Part shown: positions 44,506-53,549 of the stretch, in pieces
How positions within the stretch are numbered: the stretch's first letter is position 1
How the letters are laid out: every line of letters begins with the position of its first letter
Source: Candidatus Gastranaerophilales bacterium
GTDB lineage: Bacteria > Cyanobacteriota > Vampirovibrionia > Gastranaerophilales > Gastranaerophilaceae
Length of the DNA stretch: 64,000 bases
Assembly: GCA_944326685.1 (NCBI GenBank)
Contig: CALVEV010000014.1
Coordinates: forward strand, 186,001 to 250,000
Reading direction: 5' to 3'
The notes under the pieces: model-generated
Told to the model about the DNA's origin: nothing
Databases searched by the model: none
What the model saw: only the letters and a program-made list of their open reading frames with translations
Translations under genes and position numbers: made by a program

Positions 44506-45975
44506 ATGGTAGATAAGAAATTACATATAATTGGTGAAAGTGGTACGGTTTTAAGTTCAAAAGATATGAATAGTGGAATAAAACGTTCAGATTTTGAAAA
44601 TAATAAAGACCTGCTAAAATTGTTTGATTTTTATAATACAAATAAAAATGGTAAAAGTTCTCAGATTCTAGATAAACAAGAACTAGATAAAATGCTCTCT
44701 GATTTGTTAAAATCTGCAAATAAGGATGGTGTTTTTGAACCTAATGAAATAAAAAAATATTTAGATAATACTGGATTACCAAAGTCAGTAGCAGTAGATG
44801 ATTTACTAGGATTTGTTGATAATATTTTAGTAAATAATTCTGTGCAAAAATTAACAGATGATATTGATGGCATTGGGACTAGTTCCTCAATTAAGCAGCA
44901 TTTGCAAGAAATTTCTTCAGAGAATATTACTTCTGTATTAAAGAAATACAAGCAAGAAAATCGTGAATCTTTAGTAGAGGCGATATCAGATGAAGTTGGT
45001 AGTCTTGGTTCAACAAGAAATGGTTATTTAAAGATTATAAAAGATAAATTAGTTGAGCGTGGCAAGCAAGTTGGAGTTGATACTTCAACCTTTATTCAAC
45101 AATTTAATAGTGAATTAAGTAATATGGATTTAACTATATTTGGAGGGGGTGATACAAAAAAATTAGATGGAATAATCAATAATTATTTAAAACAACTTGA
45201 AAAACCTGAAAAAATATATAATGAAAATAAAAGTGGCATAATGCAGATGATGTCTAAATCTGACTTATGTAGGACAGATGAAGATAGAAATGAAATTTTT
45301 AATAAGATAATGAAGTATTCTAAAGCTAATAATCCAAAATCCCTGATTTCTGATATTGCTAAAAACTCAAAAAATTCCGCAATAAAATCTGCAGCTCAAA
45401 ACCTTTTAAAATCAAATTATTTGGATTATTTTCCAATTTTTGTTGCTTCAATTATTGCTCAAGAATCACAATTTAGAGAATTTGATGAGCAAGTTTTTAG
45501 TGTAAATGGTCAAGGTATAATGCAGTTAACCAAAATTTTGATTAATGATATCTATAAAAATCCTGGAACTTATGATGATAATTTTATAGATAGAATTAAA
45601 AATTCATATGCCGATAGTACTTCACTTTATAAAGCAATTCAAGATAGAGAAGATTCATCTTTAAATATTGATGTAGGAACAGCAGGTTTAAAAGGAAAAT
45701 TAAATAATGTATTAAAAAGGCTAGGTAATGGTTCATTTGATGGGCTAGGAATTAATACAAATAATCCAGAAGCCTTGTTAGAATTAGTTGCAATGAATTA
45801 TAACGGTAACGATGCTGATAAAAAAGATAAAAAATTTGGCAATGCATTATCTCAAGTAAGGTATGTTTATGCAAGAGATGTAATTTTGAGATTTAAGCAA
45901 TATACACCACCTAGTGTTTCTGTACGTCATTATTTTGAATATGATCCTATATCTAAAAAATTTGTAAATCATTAA
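44506..45975 (+). CDS. Lytic transglycosylase with EF-hand-like loops
   Basis: A 489-residue protein with no Sec signal. The N-terminal 95 residues hold two EF-hand-like calcium loops (NTNKNGKSSQILDKQEL and ANKDGVFEPNEIKKYL). The middle is helical. The C-terminal part is an SLT-type transglycosylase: catalytic Glu320 in IIAQESQFREF, GQGIMQLTK, and MNYNGN where SLT enzymes have the YN-G motif, so it likely cleaves peptidoglycan. Such enzymes normally need export; lacking a Sec signal, it may leave by the type III gate or lyse cells. The ATG has no clear ribosome site. Confidence 0.65.
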   Translation: MVDKKLHIIGESGTVLSSKDMNSGIKRSDFENNKDLLKLFDFYNTNKNGKSSQILDKQELDKMLSDLLKSANKDGVFEPNEIKKYLDNTGLPKSVAVDDLLGFVDNILVNNSVQKLTDDIDGIGTSSSIKQHLQEISSENITSVLKKYKQENRESLVEAISDEVGSLGSTRNGYLKIIKDKLVERGKQVGVDTSTFIQQFNSELSNMDLTIFGGGDTKKLDGIINNYLKQLEKPEKIYNENKSGIMQMMSKSDLCRTDEDRNEIFNKIMKYSKANNPKSLISDIAKNSKNSAIKSAAQNLLKSNYLDYFPIFVASIIAQESQFREFDEQVFSVNGQGIMQLTKILINDIYKNPGTYDDNFIDRIKNSYADSTSLYKAIQDREDSSLNIDVGTAGLKGKLNNVLKRLGNGSFDGLGINTNNPEALLELVAMNYNGNDADKKDKKFGNALSQVRYVYARDVILRFKQYTPPSVSVRHYFEYDPISKKFVNH

Positions 45976-46044
45976 TCTCATCTTTTTAACCCTTGCGAAA
46001 GTCTTTTTTTAGTGTTTAATAAAAATACTAAAAAGGAGTTTCTT

Positions 46045-46257
46045 ATGGAATGTAAAAGAGAAGAGAATTTAATTGATTGTACTTGTACTGCAACAACTTG
46101 TTCAAATAGAGGAGTTTGTTGTGATTGCGTAAGGCATCATCGAGAACAAGGTCAAATTCCAGGATGTTTCTTTACTCCAGCAGGCGAAAGAACTTGGGAT
46201 AGAAGTATAGAAAATTTTGTTAGGATTATGGCTAAAAAATATAATATAAGTTTATAA
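46045..46257 (+). CDS. Small cysteine-rich protein, DUF6485-like
   Basis: A 70-residue protein with seven cysteines in the first 47 residues (CKREENLIDCTCTATTC, GVCCDCVRHH, PGCFF), then a conserved-looking PAGERTWDRSIENFVRIM. The pattern matches the DUF6485 family of small putative metal-binding proteins found in many anaerobes. The ATG at 46045 has AGGAG at good spacing. Just upstream of pepA, 15 bases before its start, so the two may be co-transcribed. Function unknown. Confidence 0.75.
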   Translation: MECKREENLIDCTCTATTCSNRGVCCDCVRHHREQGQIPGCFFTPAGERTWDRSIENFVRIMAKKYNISL

Positions 46258-46272
46258 GAAAGGAGTCCGTTT

Positions 46273-47667
46273 ATGAAAATAAATGTGGTTGCTGATGTTA
46301 AGAATACAGAATGTGATATTCTTATTGTAAATCAGTTCGAAGGCGAAAAAACTACAGAAGAATTAGCAAATAAATATGCTATTGAAGAAGATAAATTTGA
46401 AGGTAAATTTGGGCAAACATATCTTTTACCTACTTATGGTAAACAATCTGCTAGAAAAATTTTAGTAGTTGGTTTTGGGAAAAAATCAGAATTTAATTCT
46501 GATAAGTTTAGAATTGCTACTTATAAAGCTGTAAAAAAAGCAATGCAGATGAAAGCTAAAAAAGTTGCATTTGATTTCTCAGGTGTAGAATTTAATTGGG
46601 CTGAACAATTTGGTTATGGTGTATATTTTGCAGATTATTCTTTCGATAAGTATAAAACTAAAAAGGATGACAAAATTGAAGAAGTATTTGTAAATTGTGA
46701 CGAGGCATTGTTACGCCGTTCTGAAATAATAATGAATGGAATGAAGTTAACAAGGGATTTAGCAAATGAACCAGCCGCATTTGCAACACCAACAAAATTG
46801 GCAGAAGTTGCTCAAAGCTTTGGTTTAGATACAAAAATCTATGAAAAAGAAGATTGTGAAAAAATGGGAATGGGAGCTTATTTAGCAGTTGGACAAGGCT
46901 CATCTCAACCACATAAATTTATTCACATGAAACATTCTTGTCCAAATCCAAGAAAGAAAATTGCAATTATAGGTAAAGGTATAACATTCGACAGTGGCGG
47001 ATTAGATATTAAACCACCATCATCAATGTTGACAATGCGTGACGATATGTCAGGTGCGGCTTGTGTATTAGGTATTATGAGTAAAATTAAAGAGTTAGCA
47101 CCAGATGTTGAAGTACACGGAATTATTGCTGCTTGTGAAAACATGCCAGGTTGTTCAGCATATAAACCAGGTGATATTTTAACTGCTAAAAATGGTAAAA
47201 CAATTGAAGTTGATAACACAGATGCTGAAGGACGTTTAACATTAGCTGATGCTCTTTGCTATGCATCTGAATTAGGAGTAGATGAAGTAATTGATATTGC
47301 AACACTAACAGGTGCTTGTATGGTAGCATTAGGAAATGTTGCTGCAGGTATCGTTGGTAATGATTGTGAAATGGTTCAAAATGTAATTTCAGCAGCAAAG
47401 GAAGTTGGTGAAAGATATTGGGAACTTCCAATGTATGAAGAATACAAAGATTCTTTAAAAAGTGAAGTTGCAGATATGCAAAATACCGGTTCTAGATGGG
47501 GCGGAGCATCTACTGCAGGCTTATTCTTAAAAGAATTTGTTAAAGATGTAAAATGGTCTCATATAGATATTGCTGGTGTTGCATTTATGGATAAACCAAT
47601 GAATGAGTTTATAAAAGGTGCATCAGGTGCAGGGGTAAGAGCATTAATTAATTATATTTCTAAATAA
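46273..47667 (+). CDS. pepA: Leucyl aminopeptidase (M17)
   Basis: Cytoplasmic two-metal aminopeptidase. The 464-residue protein has an N-terminal macro-like domain and the M17 core with the metal and catalytic motifs GKGITFDSGGLDIKP and NTDAEGRLTLADAL; the remaining Asp and Lys residues are in place. Length is slightly short of the E. coli protein. AGGAG precedes the ATG. It ends at a strong terminator. E. coli PepA also aids XerCD recombination, but no such function can be inferred here although a Xer gene lies 12 kb away. Confidence 0.95.
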   Translation: MKINVVADVKNTECDILIVNQFEGEKTTEELANKYAIEEDKFEGKFGQTYLLPTYGKQSARKILVVGFGKKSEFNSDKFRIATYKAVKKAMQMKAKKVAFDFSGVEFNWAEQFGYGVYFADYSFDKYKTKKDDKIEEVFVNCDEALLRRSEIIMNGMKLTRDLANEPAAFATPTKLAEVAQSFGLDTKIYEKEDCEKMGMGAYLAVGQGSSQPHKFIHMKHSCPNPRKKIAIIGKGITFDSGGLDIKPPSSMLTMRDDMSGAACVLGIMSKIKELAPDVEVHGIIAACENMPGCSAYKPGDILTAKNGKTIEVDNTDAEGRLTLADALCYASELGVDEVIDIATLTGACMVALGNVAAGIVGNDCEMVQNVISAAKEVGERYWELPMYEEYKDSLKSEVADMQNTGSRWGGASTAGLFLKEFVKDVKWSHIDIAGVAFMDKPMNEFIKGASGAGVRALINYISK

Positions 47668-47670
47668 TTT

Positions 47671-47702
47671 AAAAAGGTCCTGATTTTTATCAGGACCTTT
47701 TT
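47671..47702. terminator. Bidirectional intrinsic terminator
   Basis: AAAAAGGTCCTGA pairs with TCAGGACCTTTTT around a short loop, between pepA and the convergent gene. Confidence 0.92.
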
Positions 47703-47703
47703 A

Positions 47704-48594
47704 TTATGCATTAAATGTTTTGTAACCCCTTTCTATATTCTTTTTAATTAAGTCTTTTACTGTATCATATTCTGTTTTTAGTGCGTTCCTTTCATTTTCT
47801 ATTCTTGCTAATCTTAAATCTAATTGTTTATCTTTTTGATTAATATCTTCAACTTTTCTTTCATAAGTGTCCTGAGCTCGTGATATTAATAAATCATCAG
47901 ACGCAATAGACATATTGGTATCTGTTGCCATATTTGTTTGTTCAAAGATATTAACTTTTTTGTCATTTACTTCATCTTGAGCATTTTGCATAACATTTAA
48001 GATTGCTTCACCTTCTTCAATCTTGCGTTGGATCCATTCTCTATCATTAGCACTATATGTTGAAACTGATATAAAACCTCGACCAGTGCTTACTTTCCCT
48101 GTATCTGAGGTATATCCAGCTAATTGATAATATATTGCTGTCCAATAAGTTGAATAACCATCTTGTGCTAATTTATCAAAAGCTTCATCTGAAGTTAAAC
48201 CTTGTCCTGAATAAATATAATTATCTGCAACAACACCTAAAAATTCATCTAGTGTTTCAGGAATTTTCCCATTCATACCGTTAACAATTTGTTCAGGAAG
48301 ATATATAGCATCTGTTGCAGTATCTGTTAACATGTACATTATATGTGTTGGCTGATTTGCAGAAGCAATTATTGATGAATAGGTAACATCAACTTTTGTA
48401 TTAGCACCTTCTGTTGAAAATACATTCATTTGATATTTTGTGGCATTAATACCTTCACAATATTCTTCATATGCTATATATGATTCATTACTTAATGACA
48501 ATTTTGAATACTCAATTGCTTGTGCTTGGTATTCAAGATCGTGTATTCTTGAAGTAATAGATAAAAATCTAGCTTGTGAAGCTGACATACCCAT
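47704..48594 (-). CDS. Unknown coiled-coil protein, MGMSASQARFL type
   Basis: A 296-residue protein, first residues MGMSASQARFLSITSRIHDLEYQ. A helical N-terminus is followed by a central compact domain (about residues 60-195, rich in Tyr, Thr, Ser and Ala) and a long C-terminal coiled coil ending in IKKNIERGYKTFNA. Comparable N- and C-termini occur, from memory, in Gastranaerophilales proteins of unknown role; the helix-at-both-ends layout also resembles flagellar hook, filament or needle subunits and their translocators. No Sec signal. ATG at 48594 has AGGAG eight bases upstream; a TTG at 48600 is less likely. Export by the type III gate is a guess. Confidence 0.6.
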   Translation of the reverse strand: MGMSASQARFLSITSRIHDLEYQAQAIEYSKLSLSNESYIAYEEYCEGINATKYQMNVFSTEGANTKVDVTYSSIIASANQPTHIMYMLTDTATDAIYLPEQIVNGMNGKIPETLDEFLGVVADNYIYSGQGLTSDEAFDKLAQDGYSTYWTAIYYQLAGYTSDTGKVSTGRGFISVSTYSANDREWIQRKIEEGEAILNVMQNAQDEVNDKKVNIFEQTNMATDTNMSIASDDLLISRAQDTYERKVEDINQKDKQLDLRLARIENERNALKTEYDTVKDLIKKNIERGYKTFNA

Positions 48595-48753
48595 AATCAA
48601 TTCTCCTAAATTCTTTTCCTTATTCTTAGTAACGGCATAATTACTTAATTTCTTTAATTTTTATGAAATTGGACTTTACAAAACTTAATAAATTGATAAA
48701 AAAAGTCAATTATTAAAAATAAAAAAACTTTATATAAATACGGGGAATTAATA

Positions 48754-48770
48754 AATCATTTTCAATGATT
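48754..48770 (+). promoter_or_regulatory. Hairpin upstream of the EF-hand gene
   Basis: AATCATT-TTC-AATGATT, a perfect 7-base stem, ends just before the TTGAGG ribosome site of the gene at 48786. It may affect translation; no regulator is known. Confidence 0.4.
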
Positions 48771-48785
48771 AAAGTTGAGGATAAT

Positions 48786-50123
48786 ATGTCAGGGACAAAA
48801 GTAACACAGACTTATATCTTTAATATTGCCAGAGGTAAAGATGTTGATAAGAACCAAAATGGCAAGCTTGAAGGTGAAGAAATTTCAATTTTTGAAAAGA
48901 AATTGGAAAAAGAAGGGATTACAAATCCTCAAATTTATGTTAATGCATTTAATAATTTACATGGTTCTCAAAGTGCAGATGTAGTCAATAAATTAATTAA
49001 AGAAGGCTTTGATTATTGGTTGGGTACAGATTTCGATGATTTAGATAAAGCTTTTGCACAAATAGATGCAGGCAACGTATTAGAAATTCTAGAATCCTAT
49101 GATGATGGAGATTCTTTAATTGAAAGATTAGATGATGAAATATCTTGGGGCTTTACTAGTGGTAAATTAGCACAATATGGTACTATAATTATTAAATCCT
49201 TATTAGATCTTGCAAAACAACGTAATATTGATGTTTCAGATATTGTCATAGAAACAACAAATGGAGCTTCAAAAGCATACGCAGTAGGTCCAAGTGTAAA
49301 AAATGCTAATCAAGATGAAGCTGCAACTGATTCTGATAATCTTGATTTAGTAGTTACAGCTCTAAGAGAAAGAATTGAATCTCAAACCGAATTATTAACT
49401 AATACTGATGTTGCAAAAGAAAATCCTGAAAACTCTTTATTAGCTATTGCAAATCAAATTGATTCACAAAGTAATGGTGATGGTACTATTACTGGTGATG
49501 AGATTGGTAAATTCAAGGAAGCTTGTGCTAAACTCGGTATATTTATCAATGATATTTTAAGTTCAATTGCTAAGAAAACAGATAAGAAAGAAGAATTATC
49601 ATCAACAGAAGAAGTGGTTAAAAACATTTTTTCTGTCAATATAAAACAAATGGCCACAGACAAAGTTTATGTTTCAAACCAAGTTGATGGGATTACTTCA
49701 GCAATAAAAGATAAAGATGCAGATAAATTAAGAAATTATATTTCAGCAGAAACAGTAAATGCTAATAATGTTGAAATGTTATTATCTAAGTTGGATCAAA
49801 ATAGTGATTTTGCGAATTTACCAGTATATTCGCATGTATCATTAACAGGAGGAATGAATTATATAAAATATTCTGAAAATAATGATATTGGACAAAAATT
49901 AATAAAAGCATTTGGTGATGATGCAAGAGAATTTAATGCAGTAATTTTAAAAGCATTATATGAAAGAGCAGAAGCAAACGATGTTGATGTATCAGATATT
50001 GTAAAATGCTCTAATGATGAATTTTTCACTCCTGAAGGGGAGTATGCTCTAGACTCGAAATATGTGAATAAAGTAATTGAAAGTGTACGTAATCGTATTA
50101 ACGAAAAGCTTGGTGAAAAATAA
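48786..50123 (+). CDS. Duplicated EF-hand protein, unknown
   Basis: A 445-residue acidic protein without a Sec signal. It seems to have arisen by duplication: a calcium loop DKNQNGKLEGEE in the first half, followed by a helical domain ending in NIDVSDIV; a second loop SNGDGTITGDE in the second half, followed by a similar domain ending in DVDVSDIV. The loops fit the DxDxDG EF-hand pattern, so calcium binding is likely. Function unknown; transport, structure or effector roles are open. ATG at 48786 has TTGAGG five bases upstream; an ATG at 48765 lacks support. Confidence 0.6.
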   Translation: MSGTKVTQTYIFNIARGKDVDKNQNGKLEGEEISIFEKKLEKEGITNPQIYVNAFNNLHGSQSADVVNKLIKEGFDYWLGTDFDDLDKAFAQIDAGNVLEILESYDDGDSLIERLDDEISWGFTSGKLAQYGTIIIKSLLDLAKQRNIDVSDIVIETTNGASKAYAVGPSVKNANQDEAATDSDNLDLVVTALRERIESQTELLTNTDVAKENPENSLLAIANQIDSQSNGDGTITGDEIGKFKEACAKLGIFINDILSSIAKKTDKKEELSSTEEVVKNIFSVNIKQMATDKVYVSNQVDGITSAIKDKDADKLRNYISAETVNANNVEMLLSKLDQNSDFANLPVYSHVSLTGGMNYIKYSENNDIGQKLIKAFGDDAREFNAVILKALYERAEANDVDVSDIVKCSNDEFFTPEGEYALDSKYVNKVIESVRNRINEKLGEK

Positions 50124-50148
50124 CCAAGTTATGGTCAATAAACATTAT

Positions 50149-50177
50149 GCCCCGAAGATAAAACGGGGCTTTTTTTT
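50149..50177 (+). terminator. Intrinsic terminator
   Basis: GCCCCG pairs with CGGGGC around nine bases, followed by a run of eight T. Confidence 0.92.
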
Positions 50178-50196
50178 ATATAAATAAAAAGAAAGC

Positions 50197-50213
50197 CTTG
50201 CAAGTTGTGCAAG
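50197..50213. promoter_or_regulatory. Inverted repeat upstream of glgC
   Basis: CTTGCA and TGCAAG flank five bases in the 249-base gap between the terminator and glgC. Possible operator; the rest of the gap holds two TATAAT boxes (50292, 50311) and nothing coding. Confidence 0.35.
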
Positions 50214-50372
50214 ACTCAAAAATATACATTTACCCCACTAATTTTATATCACAAAAGATTTTTTAAGTCAACATCTTCTTTTCTGATTTTTTATAATAAA
50301 AATAATTAAATATAATTAGTGCAATCATCTTATTTCCGTTTTATAATCAAATTTATAAGTGAGGTGTAATTT

Positions 50373-51611
50373 ATGAATGTTAATGATGCGTTGGTTATGA
50401 TTTTGGCTGGTGGTGAAGGTAAGCGTCTTTATCCTTTAACAAAAGATAGAGCAAAACCTGCAGTTCCATTTGGTGGTCGTTATCGAATTATTGATTTTGT
50501 ATTAAATAATTTTGTAAATTCTGGTTTTCAAAGAATAAAAGTATTAACACAATATAAATCAGATTCTTTAAATAAACATATAGTAAGAGGTTGGGCATTA
50601 TCTCCATTTTGGAACCAATTTGTAGAGTTGGTACCTGCTCAAATGAGAACAGGTGGGGCATGGTATCAAGGAACTGCAGATGCTGTGTATCAAAATATTT
50701 TACATATTATAGATGAAGATCCAAAATTTGTATGTGTATTTGGTGGCGATCATATTTATAAAATGGACGTAGCTCGAATGCTTAAATTCCATAAAAAAAA
50801 TAATGCAGCATTAACAATATCAGCTATTCCAATTCCAATAGAAGAAGCTTCTGAATTCGGTATTATGGAAGTAGATGAGGATTGGAGATTAGTTAATTTT
50901 GTTGAGAAACCTCAAACTCCACCTCGTCCAATGCCAGATAATCCAAATATGTGTTTAGCATCAATGGGAAATTATATATTTGATAGAGATGTTCTAATTA
51001 CAGCATTAAAAGAAGATGCAGATATAGAAGAATCTCACCATGACTTTGGTAAGAATGTTATTCCAATGCTACTAAATCAAGGTAAAAATATTAGAGTTTA
51101 TAATTTTAAAGAAAATAAATTTGCAGGAATGTCTCCTAGAGAAAAAGGATATTGGAGAGATGTAGGTTGTATAGATGCATACTGGCAAACAAATATGGAT
51201 TTATTAGATTATGATCCTGAATTGAATTTATATTCAAAAGAATGGCCTTTAAGAACTTATAATTACAATTATCCACCTGCTAAATTTATATGGAAGCAAG
51301 GTGATAGAGTTGGTATGGCTACAGATTCAATGATATCAGAAGGTTGTATTGTATCTGGAGGTACATTATCAAGATGTATCCTATCTCCAAGAGTAAGAAT
51401 TAACAGTTATTGTCATATTTCAGAATCAATTTTGATGGAAAATGTAACAATTGGTAGATATTCTCAAATTAATCGTGCTATTATAGATAAGAACGTAGAT
51501 ATTCCACCATATACCAAAATTGGTTTTAATAGGGAAGAAGATGAAAGCCGTGGTTTTTATGTGTCTGAAGGTGGGGTAACAGTTGTTCCAAAAGGAGCAA
51601 AATTAAAATAA
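50373..51611 (+). CDS. glgC: Glucose-1-phosphate adenylyltransferase
   Basis: Makes ADP-glucose from glucose-1-phosphate and ATP, the committed step of glycogen synthesis. The 412-residue protein has LAGGEGKRLYPLTKDRAKPAVPFGG, the NFVNSG segment, VFGGDHIYKMD, the sugar-binding EFGIMEVDED and a C-terminal beta-helix (GGTLSRCILSPRVRINSYC). Length is standard. GAGGTG precedes the ATG. A sugar transporter gene follows after 27 bases, fitting an import-and-store function. Glycogen synthase is not in the window. Confidence 0.95.
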   Translation: MNVNDALVMILAGGEGKRLYPLTKDRAKPAVPFGGRYRIIDFVLNNFVNSGFQRIKVLTQYKSDSLNKHIVRGWALSPFWNQFVELVPAQMRTGGAWYQGTADAVYQNILHIIDEDPKFVCVFGGDHIYKMDVARMLKFHKKNNAALTISAIPIPIEEASEFGIMEVDEDWRLVNFVEKPQTPPRPMPDNPNMCLASMGNYIFDRDVLITALKEDADIEESHHDFGKNVIPMLLNQGKNIRVYNFKENKFAGMSPREKGYWRDVGCIDAYWQTNMDLLDYDPELNLYSKEWPLRTYNYNYPPAKFIWKQGDRVGMATDSMISEGCIVSGGTLSRCILSPRVRINSYCHISESILMENVTIGRYSQINRAIIDKNVDIPPYTKIGFNREEDESRGFYVSEGGVTVVPKGAKLK

Positions 51612-51638
51612 TAGCGAAATATAAAATGGAGATTTGAG

Positions 51639-53018
51639 ATGGAAGAAAACAATGGATTAAAGAGATTTACAACAGCAAAGTTTTTGAATTTTGCTCTAGG
51701 CTTTTTAGGTTTACAATTTGCTTGGCAGATGAGAATTATATTATCTGCTCCTGTTACAGAAGGTCTAGGTGCATCTCCTTTTATCTATGGTTTAATATGG
51801 TTAGCTGGTCCTTTTACAGGTATGGTTGTACAACCTTTGATTGGTGCAATTAGTGATAATACAAGATCAAGATTTGGAAGACGTAGACCATATTTATTTA
51901 TGGGTGCTTTAATTAGTGCTTTAGCATTGTGGGCATTTCCTAATTCAGATTTAATTGCTGGTTTTTTGGGCCATGTATTTAGATTCCCAATACCAATTTG
52001 GTTAGGGCTATTTGTAGCTGCAATTATGATTTGGATTATTGATGCTTGTATTAATATTGCACAAGGACCTTATAGAGCTTTAGTTCCAGATGTAGTTCCT
52101 CAAGAACAACATGCCGTTGCTAATTCTTATATAAGTCTAGCAATAGGTTTAGGTTCTGTTATTGCAGCAGGTACTGCTCCATTTTTACAATATGTTTTCC
52201 ATTATCAAATGTCTATCCAGAATCAATTTATAATGGCAGCATTAGCATTTTTACTTGCTATGACTTGGACTTGTTTAACTATACAAGAAAAAGATTCAAG
52301 AACATCATTAGTTGAAGATGAAAATACTGAAAAACAAAAAGGTAGTTTTATAAATGATTTAAAAGAATTTTTCTTATTGTCACCGCAAGTTGGAAGAATT
52401 TGTTTAATGCAATTTTTTACTTGGATTGGTATGATGTGTATGATGATTTTCTTTACAAGTTATTCTATTCATACTGTTTTTCATATTCCAGATTTAAGTA
52501 GCATGTCTCCAGACTTAATTGAAAAATTTTCTGCTTTACAAGTTAAAGCTACTAATTATTCATCAATATGTTTTGCAATCTTTAATTTAATATGTTTCTT
52601 AATAGCTATCCCAATTGGGGTTTTAGCCGAAAAATTTGGAAATAAAAAAGTTCATATTATAGCATTATTGTCAATGGTTATTGCATATTTGGGCATGGGA
52701 TTTTTTGATAATCCAATTGTAGTAGCAGTATTTATGGCACTATCAGGTATTGGTTGGGCAAGTGTTTGTGCTCTACCATTCGCTATGCTTTCCAAGTTTA
52801 TAATTCCAGGTACAGAAGGTTCTGTTATGGGGATATTTAATATATTTATTGCAGGACCTCAAGTTGTAGTTTGTACATTAGTTTCTTGGATAATTAAAAA
52901 ATGTGTATTTGAAACCCCTGTGGGTATAAATTATCATTGGGAATATACATTCTTTATAGGTGCTATTTGTTTATTACTTGCAGCATTAACAACAAGTATG
53001 ATTCAGGAAAAAAAGTAG
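51639..53018 (+). CDS. MFS sugar transporter, sucrose/SLC45-like
   Basis: A 459-residue permease with about twelve membrane segments of the GPH/SLC45-sucrose type. Signs: GLQFAWQMRIILSAPVTEGLGAS at the first helix, then DNTRSRFGRRRPYLFMG (the RxGRRRP loop shared with plant sucrose carriers), ALVPDVVPQEQ, and the second-half motif FGNKKVH. It probably moves a disaccharide or glucoside with protons. Placed 27 bases after glgC and 10 before the kinase gene, so it looks like part of a carbohydrate operon. Substrate unknown. Confidence 0.82.
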   Translation: MEENNGLKRFTTAKFLNFALGFLGLQFAWQMRIILSAPVTEGLGASPFIYGLIWLAGPFTGMVVQPLIGAISDNTRSRFGRRRPYLFMGALISALALWAFPNSDLIAGFLGHVFRFPIPIWLGLFVAAIMIWIIDACINIAQGPYRALVPDVVPQEQHAVANSYISLAIGLGSVIAAGTAPFLQYVFHYQMSIQNQFIMAALAFLLAMTWTCLTIQEKDSRTSLVEDENTEKQKGSFINDLKEFFLLSPQVGRICLMQFFTWIGMMCMMIFFTSYSIHTVFHIPDLSSMSPDLIEKFSALQVKATNYSSICFAIFNLICFLIAIPIGVLAEKFGNKKVHIIALLSMVIAYLGMGFFDNPIVVAVFMALSGIGWASVCALPFAMLSKFIIPGTEGSVMGIFNIFIAGPQVVVCTLVSWIIKKCVFETPVGINYHWEYTFFIGAICLLLAALTTSMIQEKK

Positions 53019-53028
53019 GAGGTAATTA

Positions 53029-53538
53029 ATGGCTGATAAGATTATAATTTTTTCTGGGAAACAATATTCAGGGAAAGATACAGCCGCAAAAATCCTATTA
53101 GAGGAATTACCTGATTATAAACGTTGTGCTATGGGCGATATTATAAAACTTGAGTATGGGCGTCAGCATAATTTAAGTTATGAAGAAATTGAACAAAATA
53201 AATCTCAATATCGCGCAGGTTTAATTGAATTAGGAAATTGGGGCAGAGCTCAATCTCCTGATTATTGGCTAGAGAAAATCATTTCAACTGATGGTAAGAT
53301 AATGGTTACCGATGTAAGAGTTCAGCATGAGTATGATGTATTTAAAAATGCTGGAGCTATATCAATTAGAGTTGAAGCATCCCGTGATGTTAGAGCAAAA
53401 CGTGGAGACTTAGTTGGTGAAGATGATATTACAGAAATAGGACTTGACCATATAACAGATTGGGATTATGTTATAGATAATAATGCTTCTTATGAAGAGT
53501 TTAAAGAAAAAGTATTAGAATTGAAAAAATATTTATAA
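53029..53538 (+). CDS. P-loop kinase, phosphomevalonate kinase-like
   Basis: A 169-residue kinase with a P-loop FSGKQYSGKDTAA, then a series that follows the animal-type phosphomevalonate kinase: lid and base-contact segments, a WGRAQSPDYWLEKI block, VTDVRVQHEYDVF, RVEASRDVRAKRGD, and a final GLDHITDWDYVIDNN. The same fold is seen in phage deoxynucleoside monophosphate kinases, so either mevalonate 5-phosphate or a nucleotide could be the substrate. It lies 10 bases after the transporter and 11 before a glycosyltransferase, which does not decide. No other mevalonate gene is visible. Confidence 0.65.
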   Translation: MADKIIIFSGKQYSGKDTAAKILLEELPDYKRCAMGDIIKLEYGRQHNLSYEEIEQNKSQYRAGLIELGNWGRAQSPDYWLEKIISTDGKIMVTDVRVQHEYDVFKNAGAISIRVEASRDVRAKRGDLVGEDDITEIGLDHITDWDYVIDNNASYEEFKEKVLELKKYL

Positions 53539-53549
53539 GGGAGTAGGTT

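Noticed and set aside
48727-48738. Shared 12-mer ACTTTATATAAA before the genes at 36793 and 48786
   Set aside because: It is low-complexity AT-rich text and no shared -35 or other element accompanies it; could be chance.
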